Origin: Chitinophaga ginsengisoli
GTDB taxonomy: Bacteria; Bacteroidota; Bacteroidia; Chitinophagales; Chitinophagaceae
DNA: 64,000 bases
Assembly: GCF_003014595.1 (NCBI RefSeq)
Contig: NZ_PYGK01000003.1
Location: 310,001-374,000, forward strand
Direction of reading: 5' to 3'
How positions within the stretch are numbered: position 1 is the first letter of the stretch; the number at the start of each line of letters is the position of its first letter. Shown piece after piece: positions 44,547 through 52,834 of the stretch. Below the pieces are notes generated by a model that did not search any database, was not told where the DNA came from, and worked only from the letters and a program-made list of their open reading frames with translations. Made by a program: the position numbers and the translations under genes.

Positions 44547-45263
44547 CTATACCGGATAAATATGTCTTACGCCATCCGCACCCGATATTATCGCCTGATG
44601 TGCCATGCCGTAAAACAAAGAATGTTCTACGATTCCCGGGATCATTTTAACCTGGATATTCAGTTGATCAGGAGCCGGAAATGTATCGAAATGTATATCC
44701 GCCAGCATATTACCATTGTCGGATATCAGTGCACCATTCTTTTCTGAACTCATACGCTGAACAAATCGTGTACCGGGGAACAACTCCCCTATCCTCCGTT
44801 TTACTATTGTCAAGGCCTGTGGCAGGAATTCTATTGCTAAAGGAAATGCAGGATTCAATGCCGCCTGAAATTTGCCGGCATCTCCCAACAATACAAACCT
44901 GTCAGCTGCCGATGCCAGTAGCTTTTCCATGGTATGAATGCCACCTCCGCTTTTCAATGCATTCAGCGCTCCGTCAAATACGTCACAACCATCGAAGTAA
45001 ATATCAAGGCGGCTGATAAACGAAGGAGCTACCAATCTGAATCCCTGGGCATGTAATAGCACGCTGGTCTCGAATGAGGAGCTGGTAACCGTCAATGACT
45101 GCATCAACTGTGGATTTTCAGCAAGCAGCTCAGCCAGATATGCAATTGTTTTGCCACCACCTAACCCGATTGTTTGTCCGGCATTGATTATTGACACAGC
45201 AGCTTTTGCCGCTTCCTGTTTATGGTCCGTCATCTCTGGTAATATTTCAATAATATTACTCAT
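44547..45263 (-). CDS. rpiA: Ribose-5-phosphate isomerase A
   Basis: 238 residues. Type A isomerase signature: TIGLGGGKTIAYLAEL at the N-terminal phosphate loop, SFETSVLLHAQG, DGCDVFDGALNALKSGGG, then EKLLASAADRFVLLGDAGKF and the C-terminal GIVEHSLFYGMA. Interconverts ribose-5-phosphate and ribulose-5-phosphate in the pentose phosphate pathway. The start could instead be MTDHKQEAA at codon 11. Stands alone here. Confidence 0.88.
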   Translation of the reverse strand: MSNIIEILPEMTDHKQEAAKAAVSIINAGQTIGLGGGKTIAYLAELLAENPQLMQSLTVTSSSFETSVLLHAQGFRLVAPSFISRLDIYFDGCDVFDGALNALKSGGGIHTMEKLLASAADRFVLLGDAGKFQAALNPAFPLAIEFLPQALTIVKRRIGELFPGTRFVQRMSSEKNGALISDNGNMLADIHFDTFPAPDQLNIQVKMIPGIVEHSLFYGMAHQAIISGADGVRHIYPV

Positions 45264-45306
45264 TTTTTCTCAGCGGGGCGAATGCGGTTTAGTCAGCACA
45301 TCTCTT

Positions 45307-45888
45307 TCATCTGAACTGCTTAGGCTTGAGTTGTTGTGCCGCGAGTGCTGCTATTTCAGCAATTCTCTTTTGCCTGGTTTCCGGTCGCCTGGCAAGCACA
45401 AGCCATTGCAACATGCCTTTTCTGACTGACTTGCTTAGCCCTGTGAAATATGCCTTTGCACCCCGCTGTGACCTGAATGCCTTTTCCAGGTCTTCAGGTA
45501 TCTTCAATTCCTCTACATCATCTAAAATTGACCAGGAACCGTTTCCCTTTGCCACTTCGATGCATTCATCTCCGGCTGGTGTCATCAGTCCTTCGGCTAT
45601 TAAGCGCTGCACCTTTCCTTTGTTGATCTTTGACCATACGCTATTGGCTTTTCTCCGGGTGAAGAACTGCATAAACTTTTCGTCGTCAATCGGCCTTGCA
45701 GTACTGTCTATCCATCCAAAACAAAGTGCTTCATCTACGGCATCACTCCAGGTGATCGTAGCCCTATCTGCCTTCTTTTTGTAATAGATTAACCAGATGG
45801 ATTCTTTTGTATTGTGGTGTTCCTGTAACCACTGCCTCCATTGCGAACGGTCTGCGGGATAAAAAGTTTCGATAGCCTTCTTTTGCAT
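45307..45888 (-). CDS. YdeI/OmpD-associated family protein
   Basis: 193 residues: FYPADRSQWRQWLQEHHNTK, WLIYYKKKADRATITW, ALCFGWIDST and FTRRKANSVWSKINKG are hallmarks of the YdeI family, small cytosolic proteins linked to stress tolerance in relatives. Function at molecular level unknown. Followed by rpiA on the same strand. Confidence 0.88.
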   Translation of the reverse strand: MQKKAIETFYPADRSQWRQWLQEHHNTKESIWLIYYKKKADRATITWSDAVDEALCFGWIDSTARPIDDEKFMQFFTRRKANSVWSKINKGKVQRLIAEGLMTPAGDECIEVAKGNGSWSILDDVEELKIPEDLEKAFRSQRGAKAYFTGLSKSVRKGMLQWLVLARRPETRQKRIAEIAALAAQQLKPKQFR

Positions 45889-45898
45889 TATTTATTCA

Positions 45899-46312
45899 CT
45901 ATTTCATAAGAACCAAAATAACACTCACAAAAAAGATCCCTACTAAATGGTAGGTGCCACTGATCATCCCATAAAGGATTGGGCGGGGAATATTCGGGTT
46001 GATGGCAATGTTCACTGTATTGGCAAACAGGTACCCGATACCTACCAGTAAAGAAAACTTAAACGCATCACCAATAGACTGAACATTCAGTGCATAGATC
46101 AATACAGCGCTCGCCACGGTAATAACAAGAGAGCAAAGTGCAGGTCCTACTATAAAAATAGGTTTGTTCTGCAGGGTTTCATTTTCGCGGCCTAAAGAGA
46201 TCCTGTAGGACTTACTGAAGAATAAAGTGAACCATAAGGCGCCGAGTATAAAATACCCTGCAAATGCGACTAAAACACTGATCCAGTTCAGATTGGCTAA
46301 TTGACTAATCAT
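45899..46312 (-). CDS. DUF1761 family membrane protein
   Basis: 137 residues with about four membrane helices (WISVLVAFAGYFILGALWF, LVITVASAVLIYAL, LLVGIGYLFANTV, ISGTYHLVGIFFVSVIL). Matches DUF1761 small integral membrane proteins. Role unknown. Ends 10 bases before the YdeI gene starts, so may be co-transcribed with it. Confidence 0.82.
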   Translation of the reverse strand: MISQLANLNWISVLVAFAGYFILGALWFTLFFSKSYRISLGRENETLQNKPIFIVGPALCSLVITVASAVLIYALNVQSIGDAFKFSLLVGIGYLFANTVNIAINPNIPRPILYGMISGTYHLVGIFFVSVILVLMK

Positions 46313-46390
46313 AAAAAACTACTTTTTTTGTTGATGTCGCAAAGCTATGAGGGGTGGTATGACAGCCCTATGTCAGGGGTCAAAAAGAAA

Positions 46391-47083
46391 TTAATAATAG
46401 CGGTCAAAATATTCCTGCAGGGTCATATTGTGGGGGGTAAACCTTTCACTAAGGATATGCAGTTTTTTAATCCTGTCCAGCCGGAAGTACCGGAACTCAT
46501 TACGCATGCGGCACCAGGCTACCAGCAGCCAATTTCCCTGTACACTTAATAGTGCAAAAGGCTCAATCAATCGTGTGCTTATTTGCCCTGCTTCATTGGT
46601 ATATTCAATTTGGGTCAGGTTGAAGTTGGTAAGCGCAAACTGTATTTCTGATAGATTATTACTATTTCTTTCGCCATTAATGTTCTGATCAAAACGCGTC
46701 CTTTCGGCAAGCAGGTTGGCCTTGTCCCTTACGTTATATCCTAATACAGCTTTAATCTTATCGATCGCTTCCACATAATCTTTGACAAATGAAGCATCCT
46801 TATTTTTCAGGACCAGTTGTTCTGCCAGGATCAGGGCATTTGCCTGGTTTTCGGTAAACATCACCGGAGGTATTTTGTACCCCTGCATTAAAGTATATCC
46901 TTTACCTTCTTCTGTCAGGACCGGTATACCTGCCTGTTCCAATGCCTTTATATCCCTGTAAATGGTCCTGATACTAACCGAAAATTTATCAGCCAGTTCT
47001 GTTGCTGTCAAAAGGCGCTTTGTCTGCAATTGGATCAGGATGGCCGTCAGCCTGGAAAGTCTTTTAGTATCCGTATCGCTCAT
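46391..47083 (-). CDS. WYL-domain transcriptional regulator (YafY-like)
   Basis: 230 residues: N-terminal DeoR-like HTH (LLTATELADKFSVSIRTIYR, DIKALEQAGIPVLTEEGKGY) and a WYL ligand domain (GNWLLVAWCRMRNEFRYFRL, DRIKKLHIL). Such proteins sense nucleic-acid or small ligands and control neighbouring genes. Upstream of the DUF1761 gene on the same strand. Confidence 0.9.
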   Translation of the reverse strand: MSDTDTKRLSRLTAILIQLQTKRLLTATELADKFSVSIRTIYRDIKALEQAGIPVLTEEGKGYTLMQGYKIPPVMFTENQANALILAEQLVLKNKDASFVKDYVEAIDKIKAVLGYNVRDKANLLAERTRFDQNINGERNSNNLSEIQFALTNFNLTQIEYTNEAGQISTRLIEPFALLSVQGNWLLVAWCRMRNEFRYFRLDRIKKLHILSERFTPHNMTLQEYFDRYY

Positions 47084-47313
47084 ATAGGGCTCAAAAATAT
47101 CTGATTTTTAAAACAAGTAGATTCAAAGTTTAACGACCTTTATATAAGCAATCAGCATATACCTCACTATATACCGCGGAATACTCCGCCTATTCACGAT
47201 ATACAGTGAACTACACACTATCCTAACCCTCAACAAACGAATAATAATCAACAAGTTAACCAGATGGCACATCGATTGTAAATCTTTTTACAAATCACTT
47301 AAAACCACAAGCC

Positions 47314-47490
47314 ATGATAGTACTTACCCAAATCCTTCACAAGCTTTTTCCGGAGAGAGCAACATCAGTGACACTTGTGCAAACCGCTCTTGAAGAAATA
47401 CATGAGAACAATTCCGCTGAAGGATGTGAATTTCTGGATGAACCTTCCATGCAGGATGATTTACCTGAAGATGAGGAAGAAACAGCATAG
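47314..47490 (+). CDS. 58-residue acidic small protein
   Basis: MIVLTQILHKLFPERATSVT starts a small protein ending in a strongly acidic tail (DDLPEDEEETA). Codon pattern looks real and the frame is uninterrupted. No family recognised. Precedes the bestrophin fragment. Confidence 0.55.
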   Translation: MIVLTQILHKLFPERATSVTLVQTALEEIHENNSAEGCEFLDEPSMQDDLPEDEEETA

Positions 47491-47520
47491 CGAGGGTGCA
47501 CTGAATTTTTAAACGTTAGT

Positions 47521-47802
47521 TAGATTATATGCACATTGGAGTTCGATAAACTGAACGACGGCGTGACGGGCTTCATGAAGGGGCATATGATCTGGCTGGT
47601 CATTCCATTCAGTGTTATTATATCCTGGATGTACACTTCATTGGAACAAGTGGGAGAGAGCACGGAGAATCCTTTTGAAGGCACCCCCAATGATGTTCCG
47701 ATCTCCCAGCTCTGCCGTAATATAGAGATAGATCTCCGGGAAATGCTGGGTGAAAAGGAATTACCGGCTCCTATAAAAGCGCAGAACGACATTCTTGTTT
47801 AA
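47521..47802 (+). pseudogene. C-terminal fragment of a bestrophin-like channel
   Basis: The frame (MIWLVIPFSVIISWMYTSLE, QVGESTENPFEGTPNDVPIS, QLCRNIEIDLREMLGE) is the C-terminal part of bestrophin/YneE-family chloride channels: one membrane helix then the ENPF-x-PNDVP-x3-CRxIEI motif. The intact proteins have about 290-300 residues, so two thirds are missing. Only a TTG at 47536 offers a start. Confidence 0.8.
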
Positions 47803-47879
47803 AGTCAAAAAAAATCAACCGGAATTTGTCCAATAAGTCAAAACCGATTGTCATTAACACATAACAAAAAACCAGCAAA

Positions 47880-48338
47880 ATGAAACAAAGGGTTAATTTT
47901 TACGAAAAAGGACAAAATGCCTTAAAAACGCTCTTTAATATGGGTGCGTATCTTAAGAAGTCTTCTCTGGATCAAAGACTGATAGAACTGGTCGATTTCC
48001 GGGTTTCCCAGATCAATAACTGCGCTTATTGCCTGGACATGCACTCAAAAGATGCCCGCGCTCATGGAGAAACTGAGCAGCGCTTATACAGCATAAGCGC
48101 ATGGAGAGAGACTCCTTATTTTACAGAAAAAGAAAGGGCTGCACTGGCATGGGCGGAAGCTGTTACTGCCTGCGAAGTACCTGACGAAGTTTACGCACAG
48201 GTAAAGGATCACTTCACTGAAGAAGAGCTTGTTGACCTGACACTGGCAATTTCATCCATTAATACGTGGAATCGTTTTAATATTGCATTTCCAATGCCTG
48301 ATGCTGTAGGTACTTACAGAGTAGGCCAATTTGGTTGA
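47880..48338 (+). CDS. Carboxymuconolactone decarboxylase / AhpD-like protein
   Basis: 152 residues. The AhpD-type redox motif is NNCAYCLDMHSKDA (Cys-Ala-Tyr-Cys with His in +3), with upstream ELVDFRVSQI. Peroxidase-like thiol protein or alkylhydroperoxidase relative. The next genes on this strand are a DGPF/YCII protein and an ECF42-like sigma factor, which often travel with such enzymes. Confidence 0.88.
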   Translation: MKQRVNFYEKGQNALKTLFNMGAYLKKSSLDQRLIELVDFRVSQINNCAYCLDMHSKDARAHGETEQRLYSISAWRETPYFTEKERAALAWAEAVTACEVPDEVYAQVKDHFTEEELVDLTLAISSINTWNRFNIAFPMPDAVGTYRVGQFG

Positions 48339-48366
48339 TCTATTATCACCGACATACTAAATCCAC

Positions 48367-48714
48367 ATGTATATGAATGAGTTCTTATTAGTGTTCCGCC
48401 GGGATTTCAAAACAAAGGAGATCCAGCCTTCGCCAGAGGAATTGCAGGCACATCTGAGCCGTTGGCGGGACTGGTTTCGCAGCCTGGAATCAGCAGGTAA
48501 GCTCGCAAGACCCACACAGCCCTGGGAAGGTAATGGACGGGTGCTTAAGCATGATAAGAGTGTGACGGATGGCCCCTATGCGGAGATCAAGGAATCAATA
48601 GGTGGTTTTATCATCGTAAAGGCCGCCGACTATGAAGAAGCAGTAGAAATAGCAAAAGGTGCGCCTATCCTTGAATTGGGAGGAACTGTGGAAGTACGTA
48701 TGGCAGTAAAATAA
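48367..48714 (+). CDS. YCII/DGPF-domain protein
   Basis: 115 residues: FRRDFKTKEIQPSPEELQA, then DGPYAEIKESIGGFIIVKA and ILELGGTVEVRMA. The DGPY motif defines the DGPF group that accompanies ECF42 sigma factors. Dimeric alpha/beta barrel, role unclear. Ends before a hairpin terminator shared with the start of the sigma gene. Confidence 0.9.
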   Translation: MYMNEFLLVFRRDFKTKEIQPSPEELQAHLSRWRDWFRSLESAGKLARPTQPWEGNGRVLKHDKSVTDGPYAEIKESIGGFIIVKAADYEEAVEIAKGAPILELGGTVEVRMAVK

Positions 48715-48732
48715 AACCGTTTCACGCACAAA

Positions 48733-48770
48733 TAAAAATGCCTTCTTATTTTTGTAGGAAGGCATTTTTA
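48733..48770 (+). terminator. Hairpin terminator upstream of the sigma factor
   Basis: TAAAAATGCCTTC pairs perfectly with GAAGGCATTTTTA. It ends the YCII gene; the ATG inside its stem (48738) is therefore not the start of the sigma factor. Confidence 0.8.
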
Positions 48771-48779
48771 TTTGTTTGT

Positions 48780-50024
48780 ATGGAAGAGAGAGAGCTGTTA
48801 CCTCACTTATTCAGGACTGAGTACCAGAAGATCGTTTCAGTGCTGTGTTATCTGTTTGGCATCGAACACATAACTGAAGCAGAAGATATTGTAAGTGATA
48901 CTTTTCTTGCCGCTACGGAATCGTGGAGCGCAAGAGGGATACCCGACAATCCGACGGCCTGGTTATATACTGTAGCCAAAAACAAAACTAAGAACTGGCT
49001 GAAAAGGAACACATTCTTTCAGCAAAAACTGCTCGTCGATCTGCAGCACAACATTCCCCGGGGAGAGGAGATCGAGGTAGATCTTTCTGAACAGAATATT
49101 ACAGACAGCCAGCTGGCCATGATATTTACGGTATGCCATCCTTCCATTCCTGCCGAGTCGCAGATAGCGCTGGCGCTTAACCTGCTCTGCGGATTTGGCG
49201 CCCAGGAAATTGCCGATGCTTATCTCACTAATAAGGAAGTGATCTACAAAAGGATCAGCCGCGCCAAGGATAAATTAAAGGAAGCCGATATAAAAATACA
49301 GCAACCTACCCTTGCTCAAATAAACGACAGGCTGGATGCTGTACTCAAAACACTATACCTGCTTTTTTCCGAAGGTTACTACTCCACTTCTACCAATACA
49401 GTACTCCGAAAAGACCTTTGCCTAGAAGCAATGCGGCTGAACTACCTCCTGGTGGACCATCCCCATACGAACAAACCCGCCGTAAATGCACTATTGGCAT
49501 TAATGTGCTTTCACGCCTCACGCTTTGACGCAAGGTTAAATGACATAGGCGGCGTGGTCCTGTACGATGACCAGGATGAAACCCTCTGGAACCGCGAGCT
49601 GATTGAGCGGGGTGAGTACTTCCTGAACGAAGCCGCCGCCACTCCTGATGTTACTAAGTATCACCTGGAAGCAGCCATCGCTTACTGGCATACCCATAAG
49701 GCAGATTCCGGCGGAAAGTGGGAAAACATCCTGGACCTGTATAATCACCTGCTAATATTGGAATACTCCCCTATTGTGGCATTAAACCGCACCTTCGCAC
49801 TCGCCAAGGTCAAAGGCAAACAACAGGCAATCAGTGAAGCGGAAAAACTACCCTTAGCCGATAATTACTTTTACCACTCGCTATTAGGCAATCTATATAC
49901 CGATATCGACGACCATAAAGCGCTGCAACACTATAAAACAGCTTTGCAGCTGGCCAATTCGGCAGCCGATAAAACATTAATGGCAAAAAATATTGATCAG
50001 TTAAACCAAAGACGGAGTAATTAA
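48780..50024 (+). CDS. ECF42-type RNA polymerase sigma factor
   Basis: About 414 residues from ATG 48780 (MEERELLPHLFRTEYQKI), right after the terminator. Sigma-2 (ITEAEDIVSDTFLAATESW) and sigma-4 (ALNLLCGFGAQEIADAYLTN, KEVIYKRISRAKDKL) are at about 20-175, followed by a long C-terminal extension with helical repeats (AAIAYWHTHKADSGGKWENI, PIVALNRTFALAKVKG), typical of ECF42, which has no anti-sigma factor and uses this extension for control. DGPF proteins on both sides fit. Confidence 0.9.
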   Translation: MEERELLPHLFRTEYQKIVSVLCYLFGIEHITEAEDIVSDTFLAATESWSARGIPDNPTAWLYTVAKNKTKNWLKRNTFFQQKLLVDLQHNIPRGEEIEVDLSEQNITDSQLAMIFTVCHPSIPAESQIALALNLLCGFGAQEIADAYLTNKEVIYKRISRAKDKLKEADIKIQQPTLAQINDRLDAVLKTLYLLFSEGYYSTSTNTVLRKDLCLEAMRLNYLLVDHPHTNKPAVNALLALMCFHASRFDARLNDIGGVVLYDDQDETLWNRELIERGEYFLNEAAATPDVTKYHLEAAIAYWHTHKADSGGKWENILDLYNHLLILEYSPIVALNRTFALAKVKGKQQAISEAEKLPLADNYFYHSLLGNLYTDIDDHKALQHYKTALQLANSAADKTLMAKNIDQLNQRRSN

Positions 50025-50027
50025 TCC

Positions 50028-50807
50028 TTACAGCAGGCTTTTTATATAGAATACGATAGGCATCGATGCAAAAGCCAATGGCATGATGACAGCAAAGAAC
50101 CATATACCCGTTGACTGGATAATTGGCGTATATCGTTTATGAACCAACCCCACTGTCCGGAATGCACTCTGAAAACCGTGGTACAGGTGATAGGATACCG
50201 CTACCATTGCCACCAGGTACAATAACGAATACCACCACAGGCTAAAGCTATGTGCGACTATCTCATACAGGTCTTTTACACGCACGATCTCGACATTGTT
50301 CTCCGTTGTCACGGCATATTCAAACTCCGGGGACACCGGCTCGTAAACAGCGGAAGTCAGTTTTCCTGTCAGCAGTTCCTTCCGGTACTCCCGGTAAGTG
50401 CCGTCCATGAATTTATACCTGGCCCAGAAGTTACTCATGTGTATAATGAGGAACAGGAAGATGATGCTGCCTAACAGTCCCATATTCAGGGAAGCCCATT
50501 TAACAGGCGTTTTGGGAGCAACAGCATATTTTACGGGACGTGCCTGATTGTTTTTCACCGTCAGTATGAGGGCATAAAAAGCGTGTATCAGTATAGAGAT
50601 ATACAAGCCCCAGCTAATGATTTCCACAGGCAGGAAATGGGTCATGAAGTGGGCATAGATATTAAAGTTGTACCCTTCATCGCCAGAAAATAACGTGAGA
50701 TTACCTCCCAGGTGTACGATAAGGAAAAGGCAGAGGAAGAGTCCTGTCATAGACATGATCAGCTTCTTGCCTATAGAGGAATTGAAGAATTGTGAAAACT
50801 TTATCAT
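50028..50807 (-). CDS. sdhC: Succinate dehydrogenase cytochrome b subunit, orphan
   Basis: 259 residues with five membrane helices, characteristic of the b558-type SdhC of Bacteroidota: KKLIMSMTGLFLCLFLIVHL, GLYISILIHAFYALIL, LLGSIIFLFLIIHMSNFW, VAHSFSLWWYSLLYLVAM and the final IQSTGIWFFAVIMPL, with heme-ligand type His residues in helices 1, 2, 3 and 5. No sdhA or sdhB in the window. Probably a second or isolated copy. Electron transfer within the membrane. Confidence 0.82.
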   Translation of the reverse strand: MIKFSQFFNSSIGKKLIMSMTGLFLCLFLIVHLGGNLTLFSGDEGYNFNIYAHFMTHFLPVEIISWGLYISILIHAFYALILTVKNNQARPVKYAVAPKTPVKWASLNMGLLGSIIFLFLIIHMSNFWARYKFMDGTYREYRKELLTGKLTSAVYEPVSPEFEYAVTTENNVEIVRVKDLYEIVAHSFSLWWYSLLYLVAMVAVSYHLYHGFQSAFRTVGLVHKRYTPIIQSTGIWFFAVIMPLAFASMPIVFYIKSLL

Positions 50808-50820
50808 AGCAGATAGTTTT

Positions 50821-50862
50821 AATAAAGCCTTTACTACGTTGTAACGTTGTAAAGGCTTTATT
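50821..50862 (-). terminator. Hairpin terminator between YCII and sdhC
   Basis: AATAAAGCCTTTAC pairs perfectly with GTAAAGGCTTTATT. It ends the minus-strand YCII gene so sdhC must have its own promoter. Confidence 0.75.
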
Positions 50863-50884
50863 TGTTTTTTGTTCAGTAATGCTT

Positions 50885-51241
50885 TCAGGCAGCGGTAATG
50901 GCCATACGCACTTCAACGATCGCACCGTATTTAATGATAGGACAACCTTTCGCTATCTCTACTGCCTCGTCATAATCTTTGGCTTTTATCAGGAACAGCC
51001 CCCCGATGGATTCCTTGCCCTCAGCATAAGGCCCATTACTCACATGATCTTTCTTTTTCTCATGCTTAATTACACGACCATCAACATCCCAACGTTTTGG
51101 GGCACCTACCAGTTTGTCCTGCGCTGCAATGCTGGCCACCCAATCCTGATAAGGTTTGAGGGCTTCTTTCATCTGTTCCGGGGAAGGTGCCGGGTTAGCG
51201 CTGGTCAGATCCCTGTGGATCACTAAAAGAAATTCTTGCAT
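50885..51241 (-). CDS. YCII/DGPF-domain protein
   Basis: 118 residues from ATG 51241 (MQEFLLVIHRDLTSANPAPS). NGPYAEGKESIGGLFLIKA is the DGPF motif variant. Close in length and layout to the paralog at 48367. A longer frame to 51316 is unlikely. Follows a small CsbD-like gene on the same strand. Confidence 0.9.
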   Translation of the reverse strand: MQEFLLVIHRDLTSANPAPSPEQMKEALKPYQDWVASIAAQDKLVGAPKRWDVDGRVIKHEKKKDHVSNGPYAEGKESIGGLFLIKAKDYDEAVEIAKGCPIIKYGAIVEVRMAITAA

Positions 51242-51319
51242 TTTTCGCTGTTTTAATGTTAATAATGATATCGATTGATCGAATGAATGTTTCAATACTG
51301 ATAATGATACTTTCAAGTC

Positions 51320-51532
51320 CTACAGTAATGTTGACTGCTGCAGGTATGCCTGCTGCATACTTTTGATAATGCGGGCAACATCTTCTTCGGTCTTGCCGGT
51401 TTTACGCTCAAGTCTGATATAGAGCTCCTTTTCTTTTCCTGTTTCAAACACTAAGTCGTCTTCTGTTAGTTCGCTGAAACGTTGCTTGAGCAGTTTCTTC
51501 AGTACTGACCACTGGTATCCCCGGATATTCAT
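51320..51532 (-). CDS. CsbD-like small protein
   Basis: 70 residues: WSVLKKLLKQRFSELTEDDL then GKEKELYIRLERKTGKTEED. This follows the pattern of small CsbD-family stress proteins (W-x2-LK-x3-K, LTDDDL, helix to KTG). Divergence in the first residues makes assignment tentative. Confidence 0.65.
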   Translation of the reverse strand: MNIRGYQWSVLKKLLKQRFSELTEDDLVFETGKEKELYIRLERKTGKTEEDVARIIKSMQQAYLQQSTLL

Positions 51533-51758
51533 TGTAGTATAGTTATTTGTGATAGATTATTCGGACTTGCCAGGTCCTGATGTGTCGTTGTGTTGTTGAC
51601 CGGATGTCGTGGGATATACCGCGCCGGCGTTAGGGAGAGCTTATGCGCGAACGGGTGGAAAGCGCATACCTGTTACAACAGCCTCAACGAACTGACACCC
51701 GTCATCTTCGTTACAGACAGCACATGGCAGGTCCTGAATGCATATGTAGGACCTCCCC

Positions 51759-52514
51759 TTAGGCTTTCACCGGTTGGTTGGCAAACCATGTTTCGAAACT
51801 GATCTTGCCAATACGGGCGCCAGGGCCGGGTACCAGTGACTGGTCATTCAGCTCTGCACCAAAATACAGGGCATGCGGGTCAGCAACTATGCTGCGGGTA
51901 TCGCCCATTTTGTTCAGGTAACGGCCTACCAGGGTAGCCAGGCCTACTTTTTCCGGACCAGCAATTTCTTTGATGCCATTGAGTGGTGCTCCCACCGCAA
52001 CATCCGTTACGGCATCCGCTACGTCATCTGATGCAATAGCCTGTATAGGAGCCGGAGATAAATGAATGGCATCTCCTTTTACGCCCCCGGCAGCAATACC
52101 GGCCAGGAACTCAAAAAACTGGGTAGAATGGATAATAGAGAAAGGTATACCTGATTGCCTGATCAGGTTCTCCTGCACCTGTTTTGCGCGCATATAACCG
52201 CTATCCTGCATCCTTTCAACACCTACTATCGATAAAGCGATATGATGCTTAACACCTGCTTTGGTCTCTGCGCCCAACAGGTTGCGGCCGGCAGTTTCGA
52301 AAAACTCCATTACCGCCTTGTCTTCAAAAGAAGGAGAGTTAGCCAGATCTATTACTACATCTGTTCCCTCCAGGACTTCTGCAAGGCCTTCGCCTGTAAT
52401 AGTGTTTACGCCTGAATTAGGAGATGCTGCAATTACTTCGTGGCCAAGTGCGCGCAGTCTGTTTACTGTTTTGGAGCCAATGAGCCCGGTGCCGCCGATT
52501 ACTACTATTTTCAT
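51759..52514 (-). CDS. NAD(P)-binding NmrA-like atypical SDR
   Basis: 251 residues. Rossmann GGTGLIGSKTV at 8-18, then TDVVIDLANSPSFED and IHSTQFFEFLAGIAAGG. Atypical SDR of the NmrA/SDR_a5 style, often acting as redox sensor or reductase. A sigma-54-like element lies upstream at 52648-52663, and the sigma-54 activator gene is divergent-convergent at 52835, so it is probably part of its regulon. Confidence 0.88.
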   Translation of the reverse strand: MKIVVIGGTGLIGSKTVNRLRALGHEVIAASPNSGVNTITGEGLAEVLEGTDVVIDLANSPSFEDKAVMEFFETAGRNLLGAETKAGVKHHIALSIVGVERMQDSGYMRAKQVQENLIRQSGIPFSIIHSTQFFEFLAGIAAGGVKGDAIHLSPAPIQAIASDDVADAVTDVAVGAPLNGIKEIAGPEKVGLATLVGRYLNKMGDTRSIVADPHALYFGAELNDQSLVPGPGARIGKISFETWFANQPVKA

Positions 52515-52647
52515 GATCTGAACTTTTAATATGCCTGTATCCAGGCAGGAGTTAAATAAATTGGTTTAACCTTTTCCGTTATCCCCGGTTTTGCTGATTT
52601 GACCGGGGAATACTTTGTATCCGTTCAACGATTTTCGCTTATTATTT

Positions 52648-52663
52648 TACAAGCGGGATGCCA
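52648..52663 (-). promoter_or_regulatory. Candidate sigma-54 promoter of the NmrA-like gene
   Basis: Minus strand TGGCATCCCGCTTGTA, matching the -24/-12 form TGGCAC-N5-TTGCW with the -12 C as T. It lies about 134 bases upstream of the start at 52514, and a nearly identical element lies at 58203-58218. Confidence 0.6.
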
Positions 52664-52726
52664 GTCGCACAAACAATTAAATATCAATTCACTATAACAA
52701 AAACAGGGGTTTTCATTTCACTTTAT

Positions 52727-52752
52727 TAAGCGAATTGGCAGCATGCTTCACT
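52727..52752. promoter_or_regulatory. Candidate upstream activator site (copy 1)
   Basis: Contains GCGAATTGGCAGCATGCT, partly shared with the region at 58285-58305 (GAATTGGC and CAT/TAT-GCT), and about 70 bases from the sigma-54-like element in both cases. Confidence 0.45.
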
Positions 52753-52782
52753 AAATACAGTGAGTACATTATCCGTATAAAA

Positions 52783-52820
52783 GAAAAAGGCCGGAACCAT
52801 CAATGTTCCAGCCTTTTTCT
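52783..52820 (-). terminator. Hairpin terminator of the sigma-54 activator
   Basis: GAAAAAGGCCGGAAC pairs with GTTCCAGCCTTTTTC (one A/C mismatch on this strand, a wobble on the other). Ends the minus-strand activator gene. Confidence 0.8.
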
Positions 52821-52834
52821 TCCGCTGCAAATAG

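Noticed and set aside
48738..48780. Start of the ECF42-like gene at 48738
   Set aside because: That ATG is inside the stem of the YCII gene's terminator; the ATG at 48780 begins the recognisable protein.
52730..52745. TTGGCAGCATGCTTC as a sigma-54 promoter
   Set aside because: The GG-to-GC distance is wrong; it was kept only as part of the shared upstream element.
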